This document shows, one piece after another, positions 6,844 to 7,063 of a stretch of DNA of 7,063 nt. The notes under the pieces are model-generated. The model had not been told where the DNA came from, did no database searches, and was given only the letters and a program-made list of their open reading frames with translations. The translations under genes and the position numbers were made by a program. Position 1 is the first letter of the stretch, and each line of letters opens with the position of its first letter. Source of the stretch: Thermoplasmata archaeon (GTDB lineage: Archaea > Thermoplasmatota > Thermoplasmata > Lutacidiplasmatales > UBA184); contig JASHSA010000005.1 of NCBI GenBank assembly GCA_030037035.1, positions 1 through 7,063 on the forward strand, given 5' to 3'.

Positions 6844-6851
6844 TCTTAAGA
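6844..6851. promoter_or_regulatory. Symmetric TATA-like element (TCTTAAGA) between divergent genes
   Basis: TCTTAAGA is palindromic and the only AT-rich word in the gap. Its centre (6847.5) is about 31 nt before the + strand ATG at 6879 and about 30 nt before the - strand ATG at 6818, the spacing expected for leaderless archaeal genes in both directions. It is only 8 nt from the other apgM ATG at 6839, which would then lie upstream of the transcription start. The match to a consensus TATA box is moderate. Confidence 0.4.
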
Positions 6852-6878
6852 GGAGCAGGGGGCGTAGCCCCGCGTCCC

Positions 6879-7063
6879 ATGCAGGCCGAGCCGGCCCACG
6901 GCTTTAGGGGTTTCTTTCAGTCGACGGTGGGCCGGGTCACTTTCGTCCTGATCGCGGTCGCCGTGACGTTCGCGGCGTTCACGTACATCGGGACCCTGCT
7001 CGCGATCCCCGTCATGATGATCGTCGGGCTGGCGTTCCCGGTCTGGCTCGGCCTGAAGCGACC
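6879..7063 (+). CDS. Hydrophobic membrane protein of unknown function, 3'-truncated by window edge
   Basis: The frame opens at ATG 6879 and stays open to the last base, giving 61 residues. I do not recognise the family. After a short N-terminus (MQAEPAHGFRGFFQSTVGR) residues 20-59 are almost wholly apolar. They probably form two membrane segments, about 20-37 and 40-58, broken by YIGT (36-39) and P44. The visible part ends with GLKR (58-61), which suggests that a cytoplasmic loop begins there. No catalytic motif is visible. No Shine-Dalgarno sequence lies close to the ATG; GAGGAG at 6850-6855 is over 20 nt away. A TATA-like element about 31 nt upstream would give a nearly leaderless transcript. 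The gene is divergent from apgM. The continuous coding character supports a real gene, but its function cannot be given. Confidence 0.65.
   Translation, partial: MQAEPAHGFRGFFQSTVGRVTFVLIAVAVTFAAFTYIGTLLAIPVMMIVGLAFPVWLGLKR

Noticed and set aside
6859..6871. Small hairpin GGGGC-GTA-GCCCC upstream of the + strand membrane gene.
   Set aside because: A 5-bp GC stem with a 3-nt loop is easily met by chance at this GC content, and with a leaderless mRNA it would lie mostly outside the transcript.
1..7063. A new defence, mobile or CRISPR-like system.
   Set aside because: There are no direct-repeat arrays, transposase or integrase motifs, nuclease motifs or terminal repeats. The recognisable genes are metabolic, tRNA-modifying, acetyltransferase and pilin genes.

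Overview
The window looks like chromosomal DNA from a high-GC archaeon. The archaeal signs are an ApgM-type phosphoglycerate mutase, a Trm5-type (not TrmD-type) tRNA m1G37 methyltransferase, an archaeal type IV pilin with a class III signal peptide, a TTTATA box about 30 nt before a start codon, and no convincing Shine-Dalgarno sequence before any visible start. My best guess is a GC-rich Thermoplasmatota lineage, but gene content alone cannot settle that.

Layout, left to right. (1) Positions 1-513, + strand: the C-terminal part of a GNAT acetyltransferase that enters from the left edge. (2) Positions 532-2014, - strand: a two-gene surface unit. A large type IV pilin-like protein (1151-2014) is followed after 1 nt by a bitopic membrane protein with a cysteine-containing ectodomain (532-1149). 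The unit converges on the GNAT gene, and a 9-bp inverted repeat straddles the GNAT stop codon. (3) Positions 2158-6839, - strand: a tight three-gene operon read apgM, trm5, ppsA, with a 3-nt overlap at the first junction and a 3-nt gap at the second. (4) Positions 6879-7063, + strand: the start of a hydrophobic membrane protein of unknown function that runs off the right edge. It is divergent from apgM, and a symmetric CTTAAG element between the two could serve both.

How the genes fit together. PpsA (pyruvate to phosphoenolpyruvate) and ApgM (2-phosphoglycerate to 3-phosphoglycerate) are two steps of lower gluconeogenesis; enolase, the step between them, is not in the window. Trm5 sits between them and protects reading-frame maintenance through tRNA position 37, so the operon joins carbon metabolism with translation. 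The pilin unit appears to be transcribed separately: a TATA box in the 143-nt gap after ppsA predicts a leaderless or nearly leaderless mRNA beginning at a GTG codon.

I found no tRNA or rRNA gene, CRISPR array, transposase, attachment site or origin. No gene-free stretch exceeds 150 nt. The least described parts are the pilin/partner pair and the truncated membrane protein; the rest is recognisable housekeeping biology. I do not see strong evidence for a new defence or mobile system.
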